Source: an uncultured Alphaproteobacteria bacterium (GTDB lineage Bacteria; Pseudomonadota; Alphaproteobacteria; HIMB59). Taken from it: DNA of 64,000 bases. The position numbers and the translations under genes are program-made. How positions within the stretch are numbered: the stretch's first letter is position 1; each line of letters opens with the position of its first letter. The notes below the pieces were generated by a model. That model was not told where the DNA came from, did not search any database, and saw only the letters and a program-made list of their open reading frames with translations. The stretch spans positions 310,001-374,000 of the forward strand of contig CACMGP010000001.1 in NCBI GenBank assembly GCA_902613185.1. Direction: 5' to 3'. This document shows, piece by piece, positions 1 through 8,107 of this stretch.

Positions 1-3
1 CAT
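1..3 (-). CDS. acpP: Start codon of a truncated gene, probably acyl carrier protein
   Basis: Only the initiating ATG lies in the window; the gene runs off the left edge. On the minus strand it is preceded by AAGAGG eight bases upstream, a good Shine-Dalgarno. It follows fabD-fabG in the same direction, where alphaproteobacteria and many other bacteria carry acpP. The identity rests on position alone. Confidence 0.45.
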
Positions 4-63
4 TTTAAAAACCTCTTAAATAATTCTAAATTTCGTACCACATTATAGTTAATAATCAAATAA

Positions 64-774
64 TTAAATTAATGCTAAACCGCCATTTACGTGCAGAGTC
101 TGTCCAGTAATGTAATTAGCATCTTCAGAGCATAAAAAGCCTACTGCATTAGCAATATCATAAGAATTACCAAGTTTTTTCATAGGGATTCTCTCTAAAA
201 TAGTATTTTTTTGGTCATCATTGAGTTTATCAGTCATGTTAGACTGAATAAAACCAGGAGCTACACTATTAACTGTAATATTTCTTGTTGATAATTCTAA
301 AGCAAGAGATTTTACAAGCCCCGAGATAGCTGCTTTTGATGCAGTGTAGTTAGCTTGGCCTGGATTACCAGTATAAGCAACTACAGATGAAATAAATACA
401 ACTCTACCAAATTTCTTCTTTACCATTTTTTTTGTAAAATGCTTTAATAAATGGAAAGATGAATTTAAATTAACATTAATCACATTATTCCAATCGTCCG
501 TGGACATTCTTAAAAAAATATTATCCTTGTTTAGTCCTGCATTTAAAACAAGATAATCTATATCGAAATTAAAGATTTCATCTAAATTTAAGTCTCCAAT
601 ATTATTCAGATTTAATTCTTTGAATTTTATGTAATCTTGGTTGGATTTTACCTTACTCATATTTGTAGTTGTTGAGTAAATTTCTTTACAGCCATTTTTA
701 TTGAAGTGATCACATATAGAACTACCAATGCTGCCAGTACCACCAGTTACTAATAAATTTCTATTATTAAACAT
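64..774 (-). CDS. fabG: 3-oxoacyl-ACP reductase FabG
   Basis: Reduces 3-oxoacyl-ACP with NADPH in type II fatty acid elongation in the cytoplasm. The 236-residue protein is a classical short-chain dehydrogenase: glycine-rich TGGTGSIG at residues 10-17, NAG at 78-80, catalytic Ser near 130, YTASK with Tyr143 and Lys147, and a C-terminal NGG. The track ORF starts 13 codons earlier, but the start at 774 (MFNNRNLLVTGG) puts the Rossmann fold at the normal place. It gives an 8-base overlap with the fabD stop, which suggests translational coupling. It forms a minus-strand run fabD-fabG-(acpP). Confidence 0.95.
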   Translation of the reverse strand: MFNNRNLLVTGGTGSIGSSICDHFNKNGCKEIYSTTTNMSKVKSNQDYIKFKELNLNNIGDLNLDEIFNFDIDYLVLNAGLNKDNIFLRMSTDDWNNVINVNLNSSFHLLKHFTKKMVKKKFGRVVFISSVVAYTGNPGQANYTASKAAISGLVKSLALELSTRNITVNSVAPGFIQSNMTDKLNDDQKNTILERIPMKKLGNSYDIANAVGFLCSEDANYITGQTLHVNGGLALI

Positions 775-1675
775 TATCAATGTCCTCAGTAGAGCAAAAT
801 GAAAATTTTTCACCTTTAAAATCTTTTGGTAAAAAGTTCAATAATGTTTTTTTTGGCCCAATTTCAACAAATGTATTAATTTCATCATTTAGGATTTTCT
901 TGATAGTGTCTGACCACATAACTGGTGAGTATATCTGAAGTGATAATTGGTTACTATAATATTTTTCTGATAAATTTTTATAATTAACAAGTTCGTGATT
1001 AGAAATTAAATCTATATTAATTTTTTTAAATAAATAATTTTTAATTTTATCGCTAAACATTTTTGCGCTATCTCTCATTAAATCAGAATGAAATGGTGCT
1101 GAAACATTTAATTGTATAAATTTACCAATCTGATTTTGTTCTTTGAATTGATTGACGGAGTCTTTAAGTCCACAAATGACTATTTGTCTATCAGAATTAT
1201 AATTTGCAATATATACACCATCACCAAATATAGACTGATCAATCTTTAAATCTTCTTTTTTTAAGATTGCATACATCGCATATTTACTAGGATCTGAAAC
1301 AATTGACATTGAGTCACCTCTACATTTAACTAGCTTAAGCATTTCCTCAAAATTTAGTGACTCAGCAAAATACAATGCACAATATTCACCCAAAGAATGA
1401 CCTGCTAGTATTATTTTAGAGAAATTTTTATGCAAATAATCTCTGCAAAGATCAATTACTATTGAGCTAAAAACAAAAATCATTGGTTGGCTGTATTGAG
1501 TTAAGTTTAATAAATTTGGGTCTTTTTGAGCCTTTAATAGATCATAGCCTAGTATTTTTGAGCTTATATCATACCTTTCTTTTACCCAATCGAACTTTTC
1601 TAAAAAATCAGTACCCATTTCAGAAAATTGTGAGCCTTGACCAGTAAAAAGCAAAGAAAGATTTTTATTTGACAT
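767..1675 (-). CDS. fabD: Malonyl-CoA:ACP transacylase FabD
   Basis: Transfers malonyl from CoA to acyl carrier protein, supplying the extender unit for fatty acid synthesis. The 302-residue protein opens with the family motif FTGQGSQ and carries the nucleophile elbow GHSLGEY (Ser94); SAPFHSDLM holds the catalytic His. I start it at the ATG at 1675, because the 19 extra residues of the track ORF read across the divergent gap to rpsF and do not resemble the family. Only 32 bases separate its start from rpsF on the other strand. A TATAAT-like box lies about 7 bases upstream of this ATG on the minus strand, so the transcript may be nearly leaderless. Confidence 0.94.
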   Translation of the reverse strand: MSNKNLSLLFTGQGSQFSEMGTDFLEKFDWVKERYDISSKILGYDLLKAQKDPNLLNLTQYSQPMIFVFSSIVIDLCRDYLHKNFSKIILAGHSLGEYCALYFAESLNFEEMLKLVKCRGDSMSIVSDPSKYAMYAILKKEDLKIDQSIFGDGVYIANYNSDRQIVICGLKDSVNQFKEQNQIGKFIQLNVSAPFHSDLMRDSAKMFSDKIKNYLFKKINIDLISNHELVNYKNLSEKYYSNQLSLQIYSPVMWSDTIKKILNDEINTFVEIGPKKTLLNFLPKDFKGEKFSFCSTEDIDNV

Positions 1676-1707
1676 AGTTAAATTATATCTGTAGACACTC
1701 TTTTTAC

Positions 1708-2037
1708 ATGAGTAACATATATGAAACAACAATTATAGTAAAACCTGACTTGGCTAATGATCAGATGAAAAGTCTTAACAATTCTATTGATCAATTCTTT
1801 TCTGAAAATAATGTTTCTATAGGCTATAAAGAAGATTGGGGTATTAAAAATTTAAAATCAGCTATAAATAAATACTCAAAGGGTTCTTTTAAATTTATGC
1901 GGTATGATGCTTCATCTGACTTTCCAAAAAAACTAGATGTTTTTTTAAAATTTAACACCGACTGTCTTCGATATCTTATTACAAAATCACTTAATGGGCT
2001 TGAAGATATTACCCCTCTGGCAAATAAAGATAACTAA
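1708..2037 (+). CDS. rpsF: 30S ribosomal protein bS6
   Basis: A small-subunit protein that binds bS18 and 16S rRNA on the platform. The 109-residue product begins YETTIIVKPDL, the typical bS6 first strand, and has the later block FMRYDASSDFPKKLDVFLKFNTDCLRYLI. It heads a plus-strand run rpsF-rpsR-rplI-dnaB. Its stop overlaps the rpsR start by one base (TAATG), which favours coupled translation of the two partner proteins. Confidence 0.95.
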   Translation: MSNIYETTIIVKPDLANDQMKSLNNSIDQFFSENNVSIGYKEDWGIKNLKSAINKYSKGSFKFMRYDASSDFPKKLDVFLKFNTDCLRYLITKSLNGLEDITPLANKDN

Positions 2038-2225
2038 TGAAAAAAAACTTGAACATTTCGCATGAAGAATTAATGAAGATTGACTACAAACATACTCATA
2101 TTCTTAAAAAATTCACTAATGAAAACGGTAAAATCATTCCTCAAAGAGTGACAAATATGTCTAGATCTTTACACACAAAAATTACTAAGGCCATTAAGCA
2201 GGCACGATTTTTATCATTGATTTAA
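2037..2225 (+). CDS. rpsR: 30S ribosomal protein bS18, short form
   Basis: Partner of bS6 on the 30S platform. The conserved core is present: IDYKHTHILKKF, GKIIPQRVTNMSRSLHTKITKAIKQARFLSLI. At 62 residues it is about a dozen shorter than the usual 74-80. The shortage is at the N-terminus, where the basic, sometimes Cys-containing segment is missing. The TAATG junction with rpsF fixes the start, so the short N-terminus is likely real. Confidence 0.93.
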   Translation: MKKNLNISHEELMKIDYKHTHILKKFTNENGKIIPQRVTNMSRSLHTKITKAIKQARFLSLI

Positions 2226-2229
2226 TAGT

Positions 2230-2688
2230 ATGGCTAGAGTTGTTGTTTTAGAAAAATTCAAAAAAAACTGGGATATAGGTTCTATAGTTAATGTTAAAGA
2301 CGGCTACGCTAGAAACTACCTAATTCCGAATGGAAAAGCTAAATTTGCAACAGAAAAAAATATCAAAGAGATAAAATCACTAGAAAAAAGTCTTTTAGAA
2401 AAAGACCAAGAAAACAAAACTAATGCTAATAGCACTGCCTCAAAAATTAATGAATTGAAATTAACAAAAGAGATTGCAGCCAAAGAAAACGGTGAATTGT
2501 ATGGATCTTTGAGTGTATCTGATATAGTTAACTTTTTAAGCGAAAAAGATATAAATATTCAAAAAAAGTCAGTTAAACTCGGAAACAAAATTAAAACCAC
2601 TGGTGAGTACTCAGTAGAAATAGATCTGCACCCAGAAGTAAACTGTTCACTTGATATTGAGATCTTATCCCCTAAAACTTCGTCCTAA
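2230..2688 (+). CDS. rplI: 50S ribosomal protein bL9
   Basis: A large-subunit protein that binds 23S rRNA near the L1 stalk and projects from the ribosome. The 152-residue product has the N-terminal rRNA-binding signature VNVKDGYARNYLIPNGKA. A Lys/Glu-rich helix at about residues 45-75 is followed by a C-terminal domain ending in the strand VEIDLHPEVNCSLDIEIL. Length is normal. It starts 4 bases after rpsR and is probably cotranscribed. Confidence 0.95.
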   Translation: MARVVVLEKFKKNWDIGSIVNVKDGYARNYLIPNGKAKFATEKNIKEIKSLEKSLLEKDQENKTNANSTASKINELKLTKEIAAKENGELYGSLSVSDIVNFLSEKDINIQKKSVKLGNKIKTTGEYSVEIDLHPEVNCSLDIEILSPKTSS

Positions 2689-2727
2689 GACTATCTTTTT
2701 TCAAAATTATAAATAACCTTGCATTAG

Positions 2728-4149
2728 ATGCAAAAGAATTTTGAGAGTTTGAAAGACAATGATATCGAAATAATTATTATTGCTTATCTGCTCAAGCACC
2801 CTGATTTAATTGATACACATTTTGAACACTTAGATAATTCTTTGTTTGCAAATGTTGAAAATTTAAAAATTTTTAATATCTTACTAGATTTTCATAAATC
2901 ACAAAAAAATGTCTCAATTGACACTATAAAGAATTATATTCCAGATATTCAATCCAAAACTCATAAGGAACTTTCTTTTCAGATAGATCAAATTGTTTTT
3001 TCAAACAATATTTTTTTAAATTATGTAGAAACTCTTCAAGAATTGCATTTAAGGAGAGAGCTTTTTAAAATTACACAACATAAAAATAATGAATCAACTA
3101 CATTTGAAACATCCAACTCCATTAATGATATTTTTTTAGACCTTGAGAAAAAATTATTTGATTTATCTAATTTTAAAAAAGATAATTATGAATTTAGGGA
3201 TTTTGCCTCAGTCACAAAAGCCTCTCTTCAATTAATAGAAAGGGCTTTTAAAAAGAAAGGTAAATATTCTGGAATTGTTTCAGGTTTTGTTGACTTGGAT
3301 AATATGCTAGGAGGTTTACAAAATTCTGATTTAATTATTCTTGCAGGTAGGCCCTCAATGGGTAAAACTGCTCTTGCTACAAATATAGCTTTTAATGCTG
3401 CTAAGTATTTTTCTCAAGAGGATGATAAAGGTTCTGTTGTAATGTTTTCTTTAGAAATGTCTGCCGAGCAAATTGGTTTGAGAATTTTAGCTGAGCAATC
3501 AAGAATACCAAGTGATAAGCTTCGTAAAGGTGAACTTAATGAAAAAGACTCACTTAATCTTTCAAGTACATACCAAGAAATTAATAATTTAAACTTCTTT
3601 TTTGATGATAGTCCAAACTTAACTGTTTCAGAATTAAGATCTAAACTCAGAAGGTACAAAAATAATTATAATATCAAACTAGTCTTAATTGATTATTTGC
3701 AATTGATAAAGCCAGAGGGTAATAAAGATAATAGAGTAAATGAGTTATCTGAAATAACTAGAAATTTAAAACAATTAGCAAAAGAATTTGACTTGCCCGT
3801 CATATCTCTGTCTCAACTTTCGCGTCAAGTTGAAAATAGAGATGATAAAAGACCTTTACTCTCAGATTTAAGAGAATCAGGTAGTATCGAACAAGATGCA
3901 GATGTTGTGATGTTTATATATAGAGAGAGTTACTACTTACAAAGAAACGAACCAACTAGAGGTACAGATGAAACACAAGAGTCATATCAGAAAAAACATG
4001 ACTCATGGAAAGATAGAAATGAGGAAGTTTTTAACAAAGCCGAATTAATTGTTGCAAAACAAAGAAATGGCCCTACTGGTAAGATTGATTTATACTTTGA
4101 TGACAAATATACCAAATTCTTGGGAACTGAAAAAAATGCAATAAATTAA
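2728..4149 (+). CDS. dnaB: Replicative DNA helicase DnaB
   Basis: The hexameric 5'-3' helicase at the replication fork, which partners DnaG and the polymerase. The 473-residue protein has an N-terminal helical domain (about 8-110), a linker, and a RecA-like motor from about 185. Walker A is AGRPSMGKT (206-214), Walker B is in KLVLIDYLQLI, and SQLSRQVENRDDKRPLLSDLRESGSIEQDADVV is the DnaB signature. No intein is seen. It follows rplI by 39 bases without a visible terminator. In many alphaproteobacteria alr and radA come next; here mlaE does. Confidence 0.97.
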   Translation: MQKNFESLKDNDIEIIIIAYLLKHPDLIDTHFEHLDNSLFANVENLKIFNILLDFHKSQKNVSIDTIKNYIPDIQSKTHKELSFQIDQIVFSNNIFLNYVETLQELHLRRELFKITQHKNNESTTFETSNSINDIFLDLEKKLFDLSNFKKDNYEFRDFASVTKASLQLIERAFKKKGKYSGIVSGFVDLDNMLGGLQNSDLIILAGRPSMGKTALATNIAFNAAKYFSQEDDKGSVVMFSLEMSAEQIGLRILAEQSRIPSDKLRKGELNEKDSLNLSSTYQEINNLNFFFDDSPNLTVSELRSKLRRYKNNYNIKLVLIDYLQLIKPEGNKDNRVNELSEITRNLKQLAKEFDLPVISLSQLSRQVENRDDKRPLLSDLRESGSIEQDADVVMFIYRESYYLQRNEPTRGTDETQESYQKKHDSWKDRNEEVFNKAELIVAKQRNGPTGKIDLYFDDKYTKFLGTEKNAIN

Positions 4150-4157
4150 AATCTCAA

Positions 4158-4925
4158 ATGAAATTGATTGAAAATATTGGAAATATTCAAATAAAATTAT
4201 TCTCTAATTTAGGTAAGTTTATTTTATTTATTATATTTTTTTTTAGATATTTATTTAAACCCAAATTCTATTTTAAAAATAATTTATACTATTTTGGTAA
4301 AATATTTATTTCATCAATACCTATAATTGCTTTAACTGGAATTTTTTCTGGAATGGTTCTTGCCTTACAATCTTATACTGGTTTCTCAAGATTCTCTGCT
4401 GAGTCAGCAATACCTAATATAGTAGTTTTAACTTTAACAAGAGAATTAGGACCAGTTTTAACAGGTCTTATGATTTCAGCAAGAGTCGGATCTTCTATTG
4501 CTGCAGAAATAGCTACAATGAAGGTAACTGAACAAATTGATGCTCTTAAAACGCTAAATACAAATTATTATAATTATCTTGTAACACCTCGTGTTTTATC
4601 TTTAACTTTAGCTTTACCAATATTTGTGACATTGGTAGATTTTATTGGGGTTATGGGAGGATATTTAGTATCAGTTCACAGACTTGGGTTTGATGATAAT
4701 TTGTACTTATTAAACACACTTGATTTTTTAAATTTAGGAGACTATCTATCTGGGGTTTTTAAAGCAATAGCTTTTGGTTTTATTATATCAATAGTAAGTT
4801 GCTATAGTGGTCTATTCTCAGATAAAGGTGCATTTGGTGTAGGTTCTGCTACAACAAATGCAGTTGTAGTTTCTTCAATTCTTATATTATCATCAAATTA
4901 TTTTCTTACAGAATTGTTCTTCTAA
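4158..4925 (+). CDS. mlaE: MlaE-type ABC transporter permease
   Basis: Inner-membrane permease of an Mla-type phospholipid transporter that maintains outer-membrane lipid asymmetry. The 255-residue protein is hydrophobic with about five or six membrane segments. It carries the family block LTRELGPVLTGLMISARVGSSIAAEIATMKVTEQIDAL (about 97-134). It overlaps the ATPase gene mlaF by one base. Neither mlaD (MCE protein) nor mlaC lies nearby, so these partners must be elsewhere or absent. Confidence 0.9.
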   Translation: MKLIENIGNIQIKLFSNLGKFILFIIFFFRYLFKPKFYFKNNLYYFGKIFISSIPIIALTGIFSGMVLALQSYTGFSRFSAESAIPNIVVLTLTRELGPVLTGLMISARVGSSIAAEIATMKVTEQIDALKTLNTNYYNYLVTPRVLSLTLALPIFVTLVDFIGVMGGYLVSVHRLGFDDNLYLLNTLDFLNLGDYLSGVFKAIAFGFIISIVSCYSGLFSDKGAFGVGSATTNAVVVSSILILSSNYFLTELFF

Positions 4926-5629
4926 TGAAAATAGAAATTCAAAATCTAAAAAAGAAATTTAATAAAAATTATGTATTAAAAGATATAAGTCTTACTATAG
5001 AAAAAAATAAATCTACAATAATATTAGGTCAGTCAGGATGTGGAAAATCAGTATTAATAAAAACTATTTATCAATTATTTAAAATTGATAGTGGTTCAAT
5101 TTTATATGATGGTAAGTCTGAAGTTGATATTGATAAATTTAGTATGCTATTTCAATATGGCGCTCTATTTGATAGTTTGAAAATATCTGAAAATATTGCA
5201 TTTACTGATTATATAAATAATAAAACAAACTTTCATAAAAAAGTATTTTCTCTTATGAATGATGTAGGTTTAGATAAATCAATATTTGACAGATACCCCT
5301 CAGAAATATCTGGTGGAATGAAAAAGAGAGTTGCATTTGCTAGAGCTCTATATAAAAATCCTAAGGTAATTTTCCTTGATGAGCCAACAACAGGACTAGA
5401 CCCTATTAATAGCGATAAAATTAATGATTTAATCTTAAAGGTCATCACCAAAAGAAAGGTGACTGCTGTTTCAATAACACATGATATTAAAAGTGCTATC
5501 AGAACAGGAGATAATTATTATTTCATTCATGATGGAATTATAAAAGATAAAGGAGATTGCAAAAAAATTTTAAAAACAAAAAATAAAATATTCAAAGCTT
5601 TTATAGACGGAGCAGATTTAAAATATTAA
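4925..5629 (+). CDS. mlaF: MlaF-type ABC transporter ATP-binding protein
   Basis: Cytoplasmic ATPase that pairs with MlaE. The 234-residue protein has Walker A LGQSGCGKS (about 34-42), signature ISGGMKKRVAFARAL, Walker B VIFLDEPTTGLDP and switch His in SITHD. The variant signature GGMKKR is typical of the Mla/Ttg2A branch and separates it from importer ATPases. It overlaps mlaE at the 5' end and cvpA at the 3' end by one base each, implying a coupled operon. Confidence 0.9.
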   Translation: MKIEIQNLKKKFNKNYVLKDISLTIEKNKSTIILGQSGCGKSVLIKTIYQLFKIDSGSILYDGKSEVDIDKFSMLFQYGALFDSLKISENIAFTDYINNKTNFHKKVFSLMNDVGLDKSIFDRYPSEISGGMKKRVAFARALYKNPKVIFLDEPTTGLDPINSDKINDLILKVITKRKVTAVSITHDIKSAIRTGDNYYFIHDGIIKDKGDCKKILKTKNKIFKAFIDGADLKY

Positions 5630-6192
5630 TGAATCTCTCAAATTTAAATTATCTTGATTACTCATATCTAATATTATTGATATTGTTTGCAGTCTTTTTT
5701 GGTATCAAAGGTGCAACTAGATCTATTAGTTATAGTCTTAAAATCATTTTATCAATATCCATACCATTTATATTTTATAAAAGGGTGCTTAATTTTTTTT
5801 TAGAAAAATTAAATATTGAATATTTATTCACTTTATATGATAAAAATGCAATTTTTTTAGAGATTATATCTTTTATTGTTCTTTTTTTAATAACCTATAT
5901 TATTTTTTCGATCTTAGAAAAGGCTTTAAATTTAAAGTCGCCATCTCAGCTAGAATTTAAAATTTTAGATATAATAGTTGGTTCTCTTTATGGGATAATT
6001 TTATTTTCAGTTCTATTTTATTTTTCTTATGTTGCTTTTTTTAAAAATTATATAAACGATAAAAACAAAATCATAAAATTTAATATTTCAATATATGAAA
6101 ACCTTATGTATAAAGACCAAAAGGTTGAAAATGAAAATAAAAAAGACCAATCTAGTAAAGAAAAAAATAATGATAAAAAAGAACTCTACTAA
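5629..6192 (+). CDS. cvpA: CvpA family membrane protein
   Basis: A small inner-membrane protein of the colicin V production family, linked in other bacteria to envelope integrity; its biochemical role is unknown. The 187 residues show about four hydrophobic segments (roughly 12-28, 36-52, 76-98 and 112-136), the early motif FFGIKGATRSIS, and a charged Lys/Glu/Asn tail from about 160. It sits directly before purF, its usual neighbour. The tail is encoded within the 23-base overlap with the purF start. Confidence 0.85.
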   Translation: MNLSNLNYLDYSYLILLILFAVFFGIKGATRSISYSLKIILSISIPFIFYKRVLNFFLEKLNIEYLFTLYDKNAIFLEIISFIVLFLITYIIFSILEKALNLKSPSQLEFKILDIIVGSLYGIILFSVLFYFSYVAFFKNYINDKNKIIKFNISIYENLMYKDQKVENENKKDQSSKEKNNDKKELY

Positions 6193-7621
6193 AGTTAGAG
6201 AAGAATGTGGTGTTTTTGGTATTTCTAATATTAATGATGCTTCAGCTTTGGCAGCTTTGGGTTTGCATGCACTTCAACACAGAGGTCAAGAAGGTTGTGG
6301 GATAGTTTCTTATGATGGCAAAAATTATTATTCTGAAAAAAGATTTGGTCTTGTAGGAGATAATTTCAATAATGAAGATACAATTAAGAAATTACCTGGT
6401 AATTATGCTATTGGGCATAACAGATATAGTACAACTGGGGGTAAAATATTAAGAAATGTTCAACCTTTTTTTGCAGACACTAATGCTGGTGGTATAGGGG
6501 TCTCTCATAATGGTAATTTTACAAATGCAATTACATTAAGAAAAGAACTAGTTAAAGACGGAGCAATTTTTTATACAACATCAGACTCTGAAACGATAGT
6601 TCAGCTTATAGCTAGATCAAAAAAAGAGAAAAATATTGATAAAATTATCGAAGCAATTTCTCAAATACAAGGAGGCTATGCCTTGGTGATGCTTACTAAA
6701 GATGTTCTCATTGGAGCTAGAGATATATATGGGATCAGACCATTGGTAGTAGGTAAAATAAATAATTCATATGTTTTGGCATCTGAAACATGTGCTCTTG
6801 ATATTATAGGAGCAGAATTTATTAGGGAAGTTGAAAACGGCGAAACGGTTTATATTGAAAATAATGAATTACATAGTCTCAAACCCTTTGGTGATCACAA
6901 ACCTCGTCCTTGTGTATTTGAATATATATATTTTGCAAGACCAGATAGTATTTTAAGAGGGAAAACAGCTTATGAGTATAGAAAAAATTTAGGAAGAGAG
7001 TTAGCAAAAGAGGATAATGTGGACGCAGAGTTAGTTGTGCCAGTTCCAGACTCAGGAAATGCAGCTGCTATAGGTTATAGTCAACAAAAGAAAATTAATT
7101 TTGATTTAGGTTTAATTAGAAATCATTATGTTGGAAGAACTTTTATAGAACCTGGCCAAAAAATAAGAAGTTTGGGTGTCAAACTAAAATTAAATGCTAA
7201 CAGAAGTTCTATTGAAAATAAAAAAATTATATTAGTAGATGACTCTTTAGTTCGCGGTACAACTTCTCATAAAATTGTGAAGATGTTGTATGATGCAGGA
7301 GCTAAAGAAGTCCATTTAAGAATAGCCTGTCCTGAAATCAAATTCCCTGATTTTTATGGCGTTGATATGCCTACAAAAAAGGAATTGTTGGCAGCAAATA
7401 AAAGTGTTGAAGAAATATGTGATTATGTGAAAGCGAAAAGTTTAAAATTTTTATCTTTAGATGGGTTATACATAGCTCTTGGTTATCTAAAAAGAGATAA
7501 TAATAGGCCTCAATTGACAGATCACTACTTTACAGGCGATTATCCGATCAAACTAATTGATCAATTAGGAGATAATAAAATTACTCAACTATCTCTTCTA
7601 AGCTCTGGATCAAATATTTAA
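6170..7621 (+). CDS. purF: Amidophosphoribosyltransferase PurF
   Basis: First committed step of purine synthesis: PRPP plus glutamine gives phosphoribosylamine. The N-terminal glutaminase begins at the Cys of REECGVFGI, exposed after removal of a short propeptide. HNRYSTTGG and SHNGNFTN follow. The C-terminal PRTase domain has the PRPP loop ILVDDSLVRGTTSHKIV. I place the start at ATG 6170 (MIKKNSTKVREECGVF, 483 residues). The track ORF starts 75 bases further into cvpA with a Lys-rich stretch that does not look like PurF. An ATG at 6131 is a less likely alternative. Confidence 0.95.
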   Translation: MIKKNSTKVREECGVFGISNINDASALAALGLHALQHRGQEGCGIVSYDGKNYYSEKRFGLVGDNFNNEDTIKKLPGNYAIGHNRYSTTGGKILRNVQPFFADTNAGGIGVSHNGNFTNAITLRKELVKDGAIFYTTSDSETIVQLIARSKKEKNIDKIIEAISQIQGGYALVMLTKDVLIGARDIYGIRPLVVGKINNSYVLASETCALDIIGAEFIREVENGETVYIENNELHSLKPFGDHKPRPCVFEYIYFARPDSILRGKTAYEYRKNLGRELAKEDNVDAELVVPVPDSGNAAAIGYSQQKKINFDLGLIRNHYVGRTFIEPGQKIRSLGVKLKLNANRSSIENKKIILVDDSLVRGTTSHKIVKMLYDAGAKEVHLRIACPEIKFPDFYGVDMPTKKELLAANKSVEEICDYVKAKSLKFLSLDGLYIALGYLKRDNNRPQLTDHYFTGDYPIKLIDQLGDNKITQLSLLSSGSNI

Positions 7622-8107
7622 TTGTCTATTAATCAAGTCTTAATAATTTTAAATGGTGAAGATAAAACCGTCTTATTGGAAAAATCAAATAAAATTGTCT
7701 TAGCAAAAAAAAAACAAGAGAATATTGCTCATGACCATACCCTACTTCAGACAAATTTTGACTCTTTAGAGGATTTAATCAAAGCAAATGCAATAATAAA
7801 AAATCAATTTTCAAAAATTGATGAATTGGTCATTGTTTATAGGGACATTTATTTAAATATGATCACTTATCAATACGACTACAATCATATTAAACAAAAT
7901 TACCAAGAGTTAATGAACATTATCTATTTTATAAATTTACTTGTTCCATTACTTAAAGACGAATTTAGGTTTATTTTATCTTTTGAAAAAGATAATCATT
8001 TCAAGGTTCATTTAAATAATTTTAAGATGTCTTTAATAAAATATCTAGAGTCATTAAAAGTAGATTTACAAAAATCAATTAATATAGATATCAAAATATT
8101 AAATTAA
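7622..8107 (+). CDS. Degenerate short-chain dehydrogenase-like protein
   Basis: Starts at TTG right after the purF stop and encodes 161 residues. I read a decayed SDR fold: strand VLIILNG where TGASxGIG should be, then FSKIDELVIVYRD in the place of the fGkiDvLVnNAG segment. LLVPLLKDEFRFILSF matches the strand before the catalytic Ser, and HLNNFKMSLIKYLESL lies where YxxxK should be: Lys is kept and Tyr is replaced by Leu. The glycine motif is lost, and it stops where ~240-residue SDRs continue. An SDR gene follows cvpA-purF in many alphaproteobacteria, which supports this reading. An enzyme activity is unlikely; a structural role or ongoing loss are both possible. Its 3' end overlaps der by 17 bases, convergently. 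Confidence 0.55.
   Translation: MSINQVLIILNGEDKTVLLEKSNKIVLAKKKQENIAHDHTLLQTNFDSLEDLIKANAIIKNQFSKIDELVIVYRDIYLNMITYQYDYNHIKQNYQELMNIIYFINLLVPLLKDEFRFILSFEKDNHFKVHLNNFKMSLIKYLESLKVDLQKSINIDIKILN

Noticed and set aside
6095-6169. Upstream extension of purF in the ORF track
   Set aside because: The extra 25 residues are Lys-rich, lie within cvpA in another frame and do not match the short PurF propeptide.
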